Assembly (NCBI RefSeq): GCF_905220565.1
Contig: NC_059420.1
Location: forward strand, 2,480,001 to 2,544,000
Direction: 5' to 3'
Source of the DNA: Melitaea cinxia
Lineage: Eukaryota > Arthropoda > Insecta > Lepidoptera > Nymphalidae
Length of the DNA: 64,000 nucleotides
Made by a program: the position numbers and the translations under genes. Below the pieces are notes generated by a model that saw only the letters and a program-made list of their open reading frames with translations, was not told where the DNA came from and searched no databases. Position 1 is the stretch's first letter, and each line of letters begins with the position of its first letter. Positions 1-12,800 of this stretch are shown piece after piece.

Positions 1-41
1 GGACTGTATAGGCTGAAATGCTGATGATGATGATGATGATA
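1..41 (+). repeat. 3-prime tail of an RTE-like LINE, ending in (GAT)n
   Basis: The phrase 'tataggctgaa' followed by a GAT microsatellite matches the end of the longer tail copies at 1722-1998 and 2569-2762. The rest of the copy lies outside the window. Confidence 0.5.
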
Positions 42-90
42 TAGAAGATTATTTTTATCGCTATTTTTGGTATTAATGTCTATTTCCTAA

Positions 91-267
91 ACTAGCTGTG
101 CCCCGCGGTTTCACATGCATTAATTTGAAGAAAAAATAGCCTATAGCCTTCCTTGATAAATGGGCTACCTAACACTGAAAGAATTTTTCAAATCGGACCA
201 GTAGTTGCTGAGATTAGCGCGTTCAAACAAACAAACAAACTCTTCAGCTTTATAATATTAGTGTAGA
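91..267 (-). mobile_element. Helitron-like non-autonomous element
   Basis: Read on the minus strand it starts TCTACAC and ends GCTAGT, with an internal phrase about a fully conserved 'ggaccg' core and a 'CGCGGGGCACAG' end. TC...CTAG ends with a following T are the Helitron signature, and similar copies lie at 26494, 45138 and 55549. No coding. Confidence 0.6.
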
Positions 268-302
268 TTTAGTTTGAAATTTCTTATACTCATCTCGTCT
301 GT

Positions 303-520
303 GACGACCGCTCTGTTGTAATGGTGCGCCTAAATACTGTCGGTCGCGGATTCGATTCCCGCTCGGAATGGATATTTGTGTTTATACAAATATTTATTTT
401 CGGTCTGGTTGTTAGTCCTTGTGGGTCTCCCCACCGTGCCTCGGAGAGCACGTTAAGCTGTCGCTCCCGGTTGTTATCATACACACCTGATGGCGATCAG
501 GGATATTACAGGCTGAAGCG
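303..520 (+). mobile_element. tRNA-derived SINE, head type B, internally deleted
   Basis: The head has a box-A-like TGTAATGG and a box B GATTCGATTCCC. The body carries the shared stretch with CCCCACCGTGCCTCGGAGAG and ends in GGGATATTACAGGCTGAAG. Compared with the copy at 25712-26038, about 110 bp between 'gcgatc' and 'gggatattac' is missing. Confidence 0.7.
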
Positions 521-599
521 TTCGTCTGTAGTTTTACACAAGTTACTAGTATATATACCACTTTCTGATAAAAACACCATCACCATATACTACTCACTG

Positions 600-817
600 A
601 TGAAAATGTCATTACCATCAGATCAAGACGAAGAGCACGAAATCGAAGCTCTCGATGAAACAACTTGCATATACTGTAATCTCCAGCTGTCAACCGTTGA
701 AGGTACACACCACCACATCAGGTTGGTGCACGGACTCGAACCTAGGACCGGAAGGAAGGTTCGCGATTGTCACTTGTGTGGTGCGTCGTTGAGGAATCTG
801 GCTGATCATTTTAATAG
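600..817 (+). CDS. Zinc-finger gene, first visible exon
   Basis: Open through 817, followed by the donor GTAAGT. It encodes an acidic lead, then C23xxC26 with HHH...H, and CxxC at about 57-60 with H70. The last finger is split: its final His comes from exon 2. The 5-prime limit is uncertain, because upstream sequence is SINE (303-520). Either ATG 600/606 is the start, or the exon begins after the AG at 620-621 and the gene continues upstream. Confidence 0.7.
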
Positions 818-3800
818 GTAAGTTATTGGTGTTAATTGTAGGTCACAGCACATTGAAGTAACTCGGCCTTGCAGAAGATCACAGCTAAGTAATACTGCTT
901 TCAAGCAGTGTTGTGTTTCTATGGTGAGTAATGTGACCGGGGCTTTTGGAGTTGGACTGGAGGTAGTTTTTTTTTTTTATGTCACTAGTTCGGCAAACAA
1001 GCGTACGGCTCACCTGATGGTAAGCGATGACCGTAGCTTATAGACGCCTGCAACACCAGAAGCATCGCAAGCGCGTTGCCGACCCAATCCCCAATCCCCC
1101 CAGGAGTAGTCAGTAGCGCGTTTGCGATGCTTCTGGTGTTGGAGACGTTATACACTACGATAACTGCTTACCATCAGGTGAGCCGTACGCTTTTTGGCCA
1201 TTTTCATTTTATAAAAGGGTTTTTTTTGAAGATTAATTGCCAAGATTCTCGACTATTCTTCTCAGCAGAATCTACATTCCGAATCGGTGGTAGCTTCATC
1301 AAGTTTCATTGTAAAATGATGATTTAAATTTGCTTCTTAAAACTATTTAAATAAAGTGGTTTTTGATTTTGATTTGACTTTAATTTTTTTGAAATTAGAT
1401 GTCATAATCCAAACATGGAAAGGCAAGGACGCCAATATGCCTGTCACTTCTGTGACAATGTCTACAACAGCAAGAAGGCTTGCTTCACACACCTCAGGAT
1501 GAAACACGGCTGTACGATATATTAAAACATTTTCCATACATTACCATAGAAGAAATATCAATTTAGACTTTATTATCCTCGATTTCCATAGAATATATAA
1601 TATCGTCTCTACCATAATCTAGATTCATCCTTTAGATATCATCATAGTTTTTCATAGAAAGCTTAAATTTTTCATCCATGAAAATGTACTGGACTGAGTA
1701 AACTTTATGCTGTTTGTTTACGGCAGTACAGAATATAGCCACCCCCTCTCTTTCCGTGGGTGTGGTAAGAGGCGACTAAGGGATAACACAGTTCCACTAC
1801 CACCTTGGAACTTAAAAAGCCGGCCGATGGCGGGATAGTCATCCAACTGTTGGCTTTCAAATAAACAGGCCGAAGACGGGCAGCAGTGTCTTCGGTGCGA
1901 CAAAACCGGCCCTGCGGTCACCAACTTGCCTGTCCAACGTGGCGACCTTGTGGAGGTCTATGTCCAGCATTGCACTGCGATAGGCTGAAGTGATGAGTAA
2001 ACTTTCGCCTTACCTTGAGAAAATCAGCCAAATTTAGGTCACCCAGTTTAGGTTCATTTGTAAGCCTATCTCGTGTCTAAACTACTGTTTCTATTTGACT
2101 GATGTTCTGTAGATATCTTATAAATGGTATGTTGTGTGTATGGGTTAATTTAATATCTCTCACTTGTATCCATATTATGTGTATTTTATTTAATTAGTAG
2201 TGAAAGGTTGGTAAACTTATCAAAACTTTGCTGCTTCATAAGTAGAGATCTAAGCTCTATAGTAGGATGTTTACAGACCTATCCAGTACATACTGCAGAT
2301 CGCAATTTTTTTATGCAATTATACTTTCTCGAAGAATTTTGTGCTTTATATATTATAATGTAAACTGGATGACGTGAACTTAATTGGCTTTTTCGTCTAT
2401 CTGAAAGAAAATAATTGTTTGGTCGCAAACGAAAAAAAGCCAACTTCAAGTTACATCGACAAGTAATACGACGTAGGGTAGTCGAAAAAAATACACAATA
2501 TTTGTCATAACTCAAAAAGTAATCGTCAGATCTGTTTCAAATTTAATTATTATCTCACGACAGGCGCTGTTGGCTTTAAAATACACAGGCCCAAGATAGA
2601 CAGCAGCGTCGTCGGTGCGATAAAGCCAGCCCTGTGGTCACCAACCCGCCTGCCCAGCGTGGTGACTATGGGCAAAACACATGAGTTCACGCCATTTTTG
2701 GCGCGAGCTTGTGGAGGCCTATGTCCAGCGGTGGAATGTATTAGGCTAAAGTTTGATGAGTAATGACAAGCACTTGATTTAGATTAAAAAAGGGGTTATT
2801 ATGTACAATAAAGGTAGATTTTTTTATTATCGGAGGTTAAATTTTTGTTAAACCCCGCTGTTACAGAGATATCGTAGTTGAAGTTTTGAGGTTAAAATTA
2901 ACCTACCACCTTTAAGGTTAGAGTAACGCTTGGCTCCGGCGCTGGGGGAAGTGCAGCCCTTCCGCCCTTGCGTGCGAAAGGACCCTCCGCGCCTCCGCGG
3001 CTTAAAAAAAACACTCTAGGGGTAGGGCAGACCAAGACCACGTGGACAGTGGGGTGCTCCGATTCGGTTTTGGGTATTTTTCGAATTTCTAAACCTATAT
3101 TCTAGCACGCAATGTTACTAATTTTATTATAATATTATGTCTGACGCGTTATTTTGTTTAAAAGTGTCGATTTGTTAGTCGTTAAAGGTCAGTTCGTATC
3201 GTATTTTGATCTTGCAGTAAAAATCGTTTTTACGTAAATTTGTTGGAAAATAACGCGTGATAGTCGCAGTACGGAGCATGAGTACACTTACCGCAGCACC
3301 GGAATTAAGGTAAAGTCAGAAAGAACAAATATTTAACCTCCGATAAAAAAATCTACCTATATTGTACATAATAGCCAAAAAAGGACAATCTAAATCGGTT
3401 CACCCAGTAAAAAGTTATGAGATAACATAAAAAAAAATACAGTCAAAGGGGAATCCCCTTTTTTGACGTCAATTAAAAATGATTTGCCATTATATTTAAG
3501 AGTAATTTGAAGCTTCTTCAGAGTTGTTTAAAATCCTAATAAGTATGAAATGATTAGTGAAACTCTGTAACGACCACACGCCCAAGTACTCGTCGCGTGA
3601 CCGTAAGAAGTGTCACATATGCGGAAGAGACTTCAGTCAGAAGCAGATCTTGAACAACCATCTGTGGAAGGCTCATGGTTTTGAGGTACTCTCATATTTT
3701 TAATGTTTAGTTATTTTGCCATAACTTTATAATATCATTCATATCATCTTCCGATTCGCTCCAGCCTGTAATATCCCACTACTGGGTATAGGCCTCTGTC

Positions 3801-6800
3801 CCTATGTTGGGAAAGGATCAGAGCTTAATCCACCACGCGGCTCCAATGCGGGTTGGCGGATATATTCCAACGGCTTAACATGCTCTCCGAGGCACGGTGG
3901 GGAGACCCAAAAGGACTGCACAAACACCCAGACCACGGAAAACACGTGAATGGCCAATACAAATGTTTGTCATTTGCGGGGATCGAACCCGCAACCTCCA
4001 GCGCAACAGGCACAACCCATAGCTGTGACCATTGCGCCAACGCGGCGTCTTCTTCCGATTGATACCTTTGTTAAAACGAAAAACGAGTGTGCTTCAGACC
4101 ACACGACTGAAGTAAAACTTCTGCGCAATAGGCCTACTGTGTCTTAGATATACGAAACGTAACTGGCTATGGGAGAAAGAAAAGGTGTGCTTGCACCTTT
4201 CTCTCTCGCTCCATTCGCCTGGTCCGATCACACTTTTCGTAACTTTCCCCGCGCATTCACCAGCAAGCGTGCGTCAAGAAGTTTTACTTCAAAATAGTTG
4301 TGGGTAAGTTTGAATGGGAAATGGAGAAGTTTCGTACAATTCGTGCAACGCTCACAGCACTGGCTTTTGGCTGATGCGCTGACATTTGTATTGGTCATAC
4401 AGATGTTTGTCGTGGTCTGGGCGTTTGTGCTTGTGTATTTTGTGAGTTTCTGGACCCCCGACACAAAAGTAAATCCTAGAGGGGGCCGTTGAGTGCCAGG
4501 CGTTTACTTAATTATTTGTGTGTACTTATATGTTATGTCTTAGTCCATGTTATCTCTCCCAAGATGCCCAATGTGGCTGATAATATGAGAATTGTATGTG
4601 AATATTTAAATAAAGTTGTGTATGTATGTGAATATTGCTTAAATGGTATTAAAACATCGCGATTTGAGGGTGTTATTTATTTATTTATTTAACACTTTAT
4701 TGTGCACCAAACAAATAAAATAATCAAGCAACATTAGCAATAATTTGTAGAAAAAAATGTACAAAAGACGGCCTTATTGCTTAAGAGGGGCGGGCTCAGT
4801 ATTGAGCATCTGAAGTATGCAGAGCCTGACTTGTCTAGAGTTCTCGCTATGTTTTTTAACTTATGTATAAGTCACAGTTATCTGCCAGAGGGTCTTATGT
4901 ACACCATAGTAGTACCTATATTGAAAAATAAAACAGGGGATGTATCCGATGTGTCCAACTATAGACCAATCTCACTCGCTACGGTCATAGCTAAGGTACT
5001 GGACAGTCTGCTTGATAAGCAGTTAGAGGGGCATATTAAGCTTCAAGACTCCCAATTTGGTTTTAGACCGGGTCTTTCTACAGAGAGTGCCATCCTATGC
5101 CTCAAGCAGACTGTACAGTACTATACAGCTAGAAAAACTCCAGTTTATGCCTGTTTTCTGGATTTATCAAAAGCTTTTGATACAATACGGTATGATGTGC
5201 TCTGGACAAAATTAAGGGAGGAGACTGATGTACCCTGCGAGGTTGCATCTGTGCTAGAATACTGGTACTACAACCAACGGAATGTTGTAAAGTGGGCGGG
5301 CACGCACTCAGAAATGTACGGGTTGGAATGTGGGGTTAGACAGGGGGGCTTGACCTCTCCTCGTTTGTTTAACCTTTATATGAACGGGCTGCTTGCCGAG
5401 CTTAGAAATTGCAACATTGGCTGTCATATCGGGGGCGTCTGCGTAAATAACATCAGTTACGCTGACGATATGGTACTGTTAAGCCCGTCTATAGGTGCAC
5501 TGCGCAAATTAATGCGGATTTGTGAACGGTACGCTGAGGCCCAGGGACTCAGATATAACTCGAAGAAGAGTGAACTCCTAGTGTTTAAGGCCGGCAAGAA
5601 AGTCTATGCGAATGTGCCACCTTTATATCTTGGAGGTGTTGCTTTAAATAGAGTAGAACGTTTTAAGTATCTGGGTCACTGGGTTTCGGACAACCTCAGT
5701 GATGACGAGGATGTGGAGCGAGAGCGCAGGGCACTGGCCGTGCGCTGCAACATGCTGGCCCGAAGGTTTGCAAGGTGTAGTGATAGTGTAAAAGTAACTC
5801 TGTTTAAGGCATATTGCCAATCCTTCTACACCTGCAGCCTTTGGGTCAGGTATACGCAGCGTGCGTACAACGCCCTGAGAGTCCAGTACAACAATGCATT
5901 CAGAGTGCTGCTCGAGTTGCCGCGTTACTGCAGTGCCTCCGAAATGTTTACTACGAGGCGCGTTGATAGCTTTAAGGCTATTATTCGTAAGAGGTGTGCA
6001 TCCATGCTCCGGAGGCTACGAACCAGCTCGAACGGCATTCTGAGTGCACTGGCGGACCGCTGGGACTCAGCAATACTGCGCCACTGGATACGGCTACATT
6101 CTGACTGACGAGGGTCGTGTCCAGATAGCTATTACTTTTACTTTTACTTTTTTACTTTTGCTTGTTATGGATTTGTATTGATTTTATTTGTTGTTTGATA
6201 TCTTTATTTACTTTTATTCATATTTATATTGATTTACTAACATTAGATATAAGTTGTTTTTGTAATACTAACATTAAGATATGGACTACTTATGTCTGAA
6301 ACAAAATAAATAAATAAATAAAAATAAAAAATTAAGAGCAATCTCTTTCAGGCAACCTTAGGGCAAAGGAGATGTTTTAAAAGACAGACTTTGGGAAGCT
6401 CCTATTAGGGGGTGGAGTTTCCTAAAACCCTTTCTTAGCTGAAGACATCTGCTTATAATTAATTTTAATTCAAAACTTCGACTTGAAATACCTGCGCAGT
6501 GCTTTTTAGAACTTTCGTGATTAACTAATAATCATATTTCGACAATAAATGCCTCACACTCAATGATCCCCAGTAGGATTTTTCTTTTCTGGTAGGATTT
6601 CATTCCTGTGTCGGGGATACCATAACACATAACACAAAAAGTACAAGCACCCGTAACACGAGTAACGTCTACTACTGATAATTGCCATGAGCTGACATCA
6701 AACTCCAGACAGTGACCACTGCGCCGACGTAGTATAGTCAAAAAAGTTGTGTAGGTAAACTTTTAATTAGGAACAAAAGTTTAGGGCTGGTTTCACCACT

Positions 6801-9800
6801 TGTGGATAACGCTTATCCTGCAAATAAGTTATGAATAAACTTTAATAGCAGGAGGTAGAATAGGCTGTTAGGACTTATTCCTCTTCAATCAATAAACAAA
6901 ACTTTTGAATTCACATTAGCGAACAGTAATATGCCGTATAGTACAAGTCGATGGTAAAAAACGATGATATTTTTTACCATTTGGATACCTTCATCCCTCA
7001 AATAGCGTTATCTACAACCAGTGGAACAGGCCTTTAGGGGTCATACATTAATAACGTGTGTTTTTTAGCAATTTTTAAACACCTACCCTCCCCTTTGTTG
7101 ATATGTGGCGATGTTACAGATACCATACCCAAAAAACACGTGTATTTTTTATGTTGATATTTTCAGAATATTACCTTAACATTTGGATACAAATTTCTAG
7201 GCAAGCGTCAAGGTTGCTGAGTGTTTGTTGGTTGTTTCTTTGGTTTAGAGATCGCGCGTTCAACGAAAAATAAATACACGTGGTACCTCCATATGGGGGG
7301 TTGATCTTCTTGTAATGTTTTGTGATGCTTCTCCGGACCCATCCCCCCTCGATATATAAATTAAGTAAACGTTAACAAGGTGGAGAAGCGCAAAGCGTTT
7401 TTCTGTCCACTGTGCTCTGAGCGGGTGAGCTACGGAGCTAACTTCAGCGCTCACCTGCTACAACGGCACGACGTGTCCGAACAAGTTGAACAGCTCGAGT
7501 TTAGTTCTATGGATGGTAAGTATTGATAATTTATTTTGTATGAGACACCCAAGACCGGTTTACCCTAGGGCCAAAAAGGCCACGGCATGGGGTGGTATTC
7601 TGCGAGGGACGGCGCAAGCCAAGCATACGTAGAGACTAGCGATGTGAAAAAGTGAATCCATTTTATACAAAGGTGCCTGAAAAAAAGGGCAGACGACATA
7701 TGCTCCTATGCTCCAAATGTGTTCCCTTTACTGTACGGAGTGCGTGGCTTTTAGGCCACCGAAAAATTTCAATATAAATCGATAATTTTATTGGTCGATT
7801 ATTTTCCAAAATGTCACATCTGGGTGCTGATTCTTAAAATACGCTATTAGAAGAAATATAAAAAAAAAATACCTTCGAATTGCGAACCTTCTCCTTTTTG
7901 AAGTTTCTTAAAAATACGGCTGATGTTGGCAATGTTCAGGTCATGACAAACATCTGTTTATTCCATACAAATGTTTGTCATGTGTGGGGATCGAACCCGC
8001 GATCGCAAACGCAACAGCCATAGGCCAGTCCCGTGACCGTTGTCCTAACGCGTCATCATATATGTCATAGACTTCATGATGTACAAAAGCGCGATACAAG
8101 AGGAAACCAAATTCCGTTTCCGGAAGACAACAGCCAGCAAGCAGACGATCGAGGGTGTACGCTCTCACTACATGTGCAGCCAGTCGGGGATATATGTATA
8201 TCAGGTAAATATTAAACATTTAACTACTGATATTATAATCAGAAGAAAATAACTGAGGTAGCAGCAGCACAGCTGGAAATATCCTGTTCAAATTCTGCAG
8301 CAGTCCGACTGGGGAAGAAAAAACCTCGACCTTACAGAAGATCACAGCTAAATAATACTGCTTTCAAGTTGTGTTGTGTTCCTGTGTGAGTGAGGTGAGC
8401 AGAGCTCCTGGAAGGGATTGAGGATAGGGTCGGCAAAGCGCTTGCGATACTTCTGGTGTTGTAGTAATTGCTTACATTTATAAAAATAACTTTCTGTTAA
8501 ATTGTTTTTACACCTTATATGATCTAAACATTGTTGGTAACTATCTGTCTGTCTTTGTTACGCTAACACGACCAAAGCCACGGGTAATGACAAACGCTAC
8601 AGGTAATGATATATTTAACATTGAAGGAAGTATAGGACTAGGAAAAAGTCAATTGAAGCTGATGAAGTGGCACGTGTTGAATATTTTATTACAGTTTCTT
8701 CAAAGTGAATTAAAAATTACATAGTCTTCGTATTGCCATTTATGTCCGATGTATTTGCGATAACCAGAGACAATAATCTGTTGCCCTTTGACAGCTAAAT
8801 AAAATAATAAAAAATGCCACCCACCACACTGTGTGTGATGAGAATTTTGTCGGAAATACTCACAACCCAATCACAAATGATCAGATAATAATTTTTACGG
8901 CTCATATAATATTTGTAATTTACTTTTTTAAATATTTGATGACAAGTATCGTTTATTACCTGTATGCTACATGAAAAGTATTTGCAAAATAAATATAACG
9001 ATTTACGCCAAATATAACCGTTTCCATACTAAAGGGTAAGGGCAAGCGTCCGGCGCCCGAGCGTCAGATATACAAAACAGGCAAAGCTTGTCCCGCGCAC
9101 ATGATCGTCACAGAAACGCTGGACAAGGTGTTGGTCACGTTCTACAAGACGCACGTCGGTCACGGACGTGAGTTTTAATTTATAACTAGCTGACCCGGCG
9201 AACTTCGTATCGCCTAACACAAACTTTATCGTATGGTATTAAAGTTCAAATTGACTTTTAAGTATTATCACAAATCTTTTGTATGGGAGTATAGAAAAGT
9301 TTTGTTTTTAGACTTTTTCAGGAAATTTAATTTTTTTTTTTAGAATTTTTCTCTCCGTAAGAACCATCCTTGTACTTCAAGGAATATTTTAAAAAAAGAA
9401 TTAGCGAAATCGGTCCAACCGTTCTCGAGTTTTGCGCTTAGCAACACATTCAGCGACTCATTTTTATACTATAGATGACGTAATAATATCGAATTAGGAC
9501 ACAGCAGGAAATTTCCTGCTCAAAGTCTGGAGCAACCCGACTGGGGAAGTACCTCGATCTTACAGAAGGTCACAGCTAAATAATACTGCTTTCAAGCAGT
9601 GTGTTCCTGTGGTGAGTAAGGTGACCAGAGCTCCTAGGGAGGGTTATTAGAGGTCATCAGAGGTTAATCAGTTTCTGGACTAAGGGGCCTAATTCTCATG
9701 TATTCTAATCACGTTTATAACATTTCTCTTCTTAGATGGTAATAATCTGATGGTAATGGCAAGTATTGAACAGCCCCCAGTAAGATAACATACTCAGTCG

Positions 9801-12800
9801 GAGGTCTAGAAGCAAACGTCTAGACCTAGACCTCGAACCCGTGAATACAAGCGCAGGAGTTGAGTTCTTAGTTTCGCTACATGGTTTTAAATGTTTAAAT
9901 GGTGTTTTATTTGCGCATAACTTAAAACCTACCTTATACCTAAGCTACTGTATCTATTTGACTGTTTGTATATATTTTATAAATGCTATCTAGTACATGT
10001 AGGTACATATGTTACATACATATATTTATGCATACTTTGCTAAGTAATACTCCTCTCAAGCAGTGTTGTGTCCCTGTGTGAGTAAGGTAGAGAGCTCCTG
10101 AGGGATCGGGGGTAGGGTCGGCAACGCGCTTGCGATGCTTGTAGTGTTGCACGGGTCTATACGTGACGGAAATCACTTGCCATCAGGTGAGCTGTACGCT
10201 AATAAAAATTAATAATTAATGCTCTCTTACATAGATATTTTGTATCTACCCTCTATAAAATGTGTATAATCGCACGTAGCGTGTCCGTACTACGAGCCGC
10301 GTGAACCGAAGCGCGCTAAAGGTAAGTGTGCGAGCGAGACGGACACACTCGTGTGCGACACGTGCGGCGCACGCGTGCCCCACGAGCGCATGCGCGACCA
10401 CGCGGACCGGCACGGACACGGACTCGGACTCGGACATGGACCCGGACATGGACACGGACACGGATCCGGACCCGGACACGCACGCGAGGTAAGTGTGCGA
10501 GCAACACGGACACGTAAAGGGGTAAGTAAGCTTTAAAGTCCCGCTGACCAGAGCAAGACAGGTCAGCGCGTAGTGCGTCAGCACGAGACGATTTCTGATC
10601 TGCTGCTATGACTCGTGCCTCACCCTACCCCTGTGCGAGGAACAGTTCAAATCACACAGCTGGCGAGAATCCTCAATCAATTAACCAGTGAGTTCAACAA
10701 CTGGCATTGCACGGTCGGAGTCTTTTTCGATATGGAAAAGAGCTTTGATCGTGTGTGGCACGCCGGACTTCAGACTAAGTTGATCAACGCGATGGTATCG
10801 TCCGCGTTTGTGCTAATGCTAGTGTCGTTTTAGAAGCTTTTACGCCTCGGTGAAAGGTGACCTACTTACCGGATATGATTTAAACCAGGATATGACAACC
10901 TATAGGTCGTAGCCTATTGTATAGGTATAGCCTTGGTCCACTGGACGAAAATTCTTGGACCACGACGATTCCACTACCACCTTGGAACTTATAAAGCCAA
11001 CCGATGGCGGGATAACCATCCAACTACTGGCTTTGAAATACACAGGCCCAAGACGGCCAGCAGCGTCTTCGGTGCGACAAATCGAGCTCTTCGGTCACCA
11101 ATCCGTCTGACCAGCGTGGTGACTCTGGGCAAAATACACGAGTTCACGCCATTTTTGGCTCGAACTTGTGGAGGCCTAGCAGTGGAGTGTGATAGGCTAA
11201 AGTGAGTAAAGCTTTCGGTTGCCAGATCCTATGGTTTTATTTTTATTTTTATAAATAGAGTTATGTCCACAGGCTTAAAGTGCCCATGCTTTTGTTATTC
11301 CGATGTTTAGTTTTATTACTGATCGTTTACTTGTTACACTGCTGCAGCTCACATTAAGAGAACTAATTATTCTATCTTATTATCCCTAATGCAGACGTGA
11401 GTCCACCGACCAAAATTATGCTAAACTTAATTGATATCTTACATGCAAAAAGACATAGAATTATATTGCGCCTTACTTTATTGTTGTCACTATTGTGTTA
11501 TAATTATCTTATAATTAAGAGGCTTAATGAAACGTGCTTTTACTTGTGCTGCCAAAACGGAAGAGAAATATATTTTAAATTTATGTTACACAGAGTACAA
11601 CAATGACACAGACTAATTATATCAATCACCACAGATAACTTATAAATAGCAACAATAGTAATTTGAGTACTCACAATTTAACACCCCCACTCTCAAATTA
11701 CAGCAAATTTTAAATTACAATACATTAGTTATAAAACAATTACAATACCCAGCATGTTCATAAATTTAAGGTGCTTAACTAAAACTAAACTTTTTGTAAA
11801 CATGTCTGCTGGCATATTGTCTGTAGGTAAATAATCAACTTTAACTATCTTATTAAAAATAACTTCCCTGCAATAGTGATAACGGATATCAATGTGCTTA
11901 GTTCTGTTATGAAACACAGGATTTTCTGATAACTTTTTAGCACCTTGATTATCACTATATAATACAACAGTATACAATCGCTTAGTTATCTCATTTTGTA
12001 AATTTTGAAGATACACTGCTTCCCTACAACCTTCTGTGAGTGCCATATACTCTGCCTCAGTACTTGAGAGCGCTACTGTTTTTTGTTTTCGACAACCCCA
12101 CGAAATGACAGAACCCGACAACATAAAACAAAAGCCTGAATAAGATTTTCTATCTACAAAATTATTTCCCCAATCGCTATCAACATAGCCCTGAATATCA
12201 ACATTTCCATTTTTACAGTATTTTAAACCCACATTTTTAGTCCCTTTTAAATATTTCAAAACTCTTTTAGCATAAGACCAATGTTCATTACTGTGACAAT
12301 TATTAAATTGACTCAAGTACCCAACAGAATAAGCAATATCTGGCCTAGTAAGAACAGCAAGATACATAAGGCTCCCTATAAGCTGCTGATAAGGATTATC
12401 ACTTTTCTGACACTCATTTCTAACAATATTTAATTTAGCCTCCATGGGGGTATCACTAGCTTTACAATCAATCATATAAAATTTATGTAACAGCTTATCT
12501 ATATAATCTGATTGACTCAATGTAACAACATTATTTATTTTATCATAATTCACACTCATACCTAGACATTTTTTAATTTCACCTAAATCTTTAATATTAA
12601 ATTTTCTACTTAAAGTATCTTTTAACAATATCATTTCCTTTTCATCATTTGAGAAAATAAAAAAATCATCAACATACAAAGTTACTATTGTTCTTAGTTC
12701 ATTAACAATTTTGGTATACAAACATGGCTCTATTTTTGATTTTTTATATCCATTACTCAACATTACATCATCAACTTTTCTATACCAAGCACGTGAAGAT

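Larger units (their letters stand above)
2385..3478. repeat. CCGACTTC-family interspersed repeat split by two nested insertions
   Basis: Left part 2385-2568 (GCAAACGAAAAAAAGCC, ACATCGACAAGTAATACGAC), short middle 2763-2793, right part 3377-3478 (AAATCGGTTCACCCAGTAAA). Together they match uninterrupted copies such as 37950-38345. The interruptions are a LINE tail and a 583-bp MITE. Confidence 0.65.
4678..6450 (-). repeat. LINE 3-prime tail split by a younger LINE
   Basis: 4678-4787 (TTTATTTAACACTTTATTGTGC ... GGCCTTATTGC) continues at 6332 (GAGCAATCTCTTTCAGGCAACC). The join matches the uninterrupted copy at 40545-40690, which has GGCGGTCTTATCGC and then GCGATTTCTTCC. Confidence 0.65.

Noticed and set aside
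303..376. tRNA gene
   Set aside because: Box A and box B-like motifs are present, but no full cloverleaf, and the SINE body follows as in all other copies.
9029..9220. Minus-strand frame over 9029-9220
   Set aside because: Antisense shadow of zinc-finger exon 6, whose splice sites and neighbours support the plus strand.
10318..10328. Splice donor AAAGGTAAGT inside zinc-finger exon 7
   Set aside because: Using it would remove the finger; the frame runs through it and the donor at 10489 keeps phase 0 with the last exon.
10246..10584. Additional proteins on both strands of the GC-rich repeat
   Set aside because: Several frames are open only because the hexanucleotide repeat lacks stops; only the plus frame with the C2H2 finger fits the splice phases.
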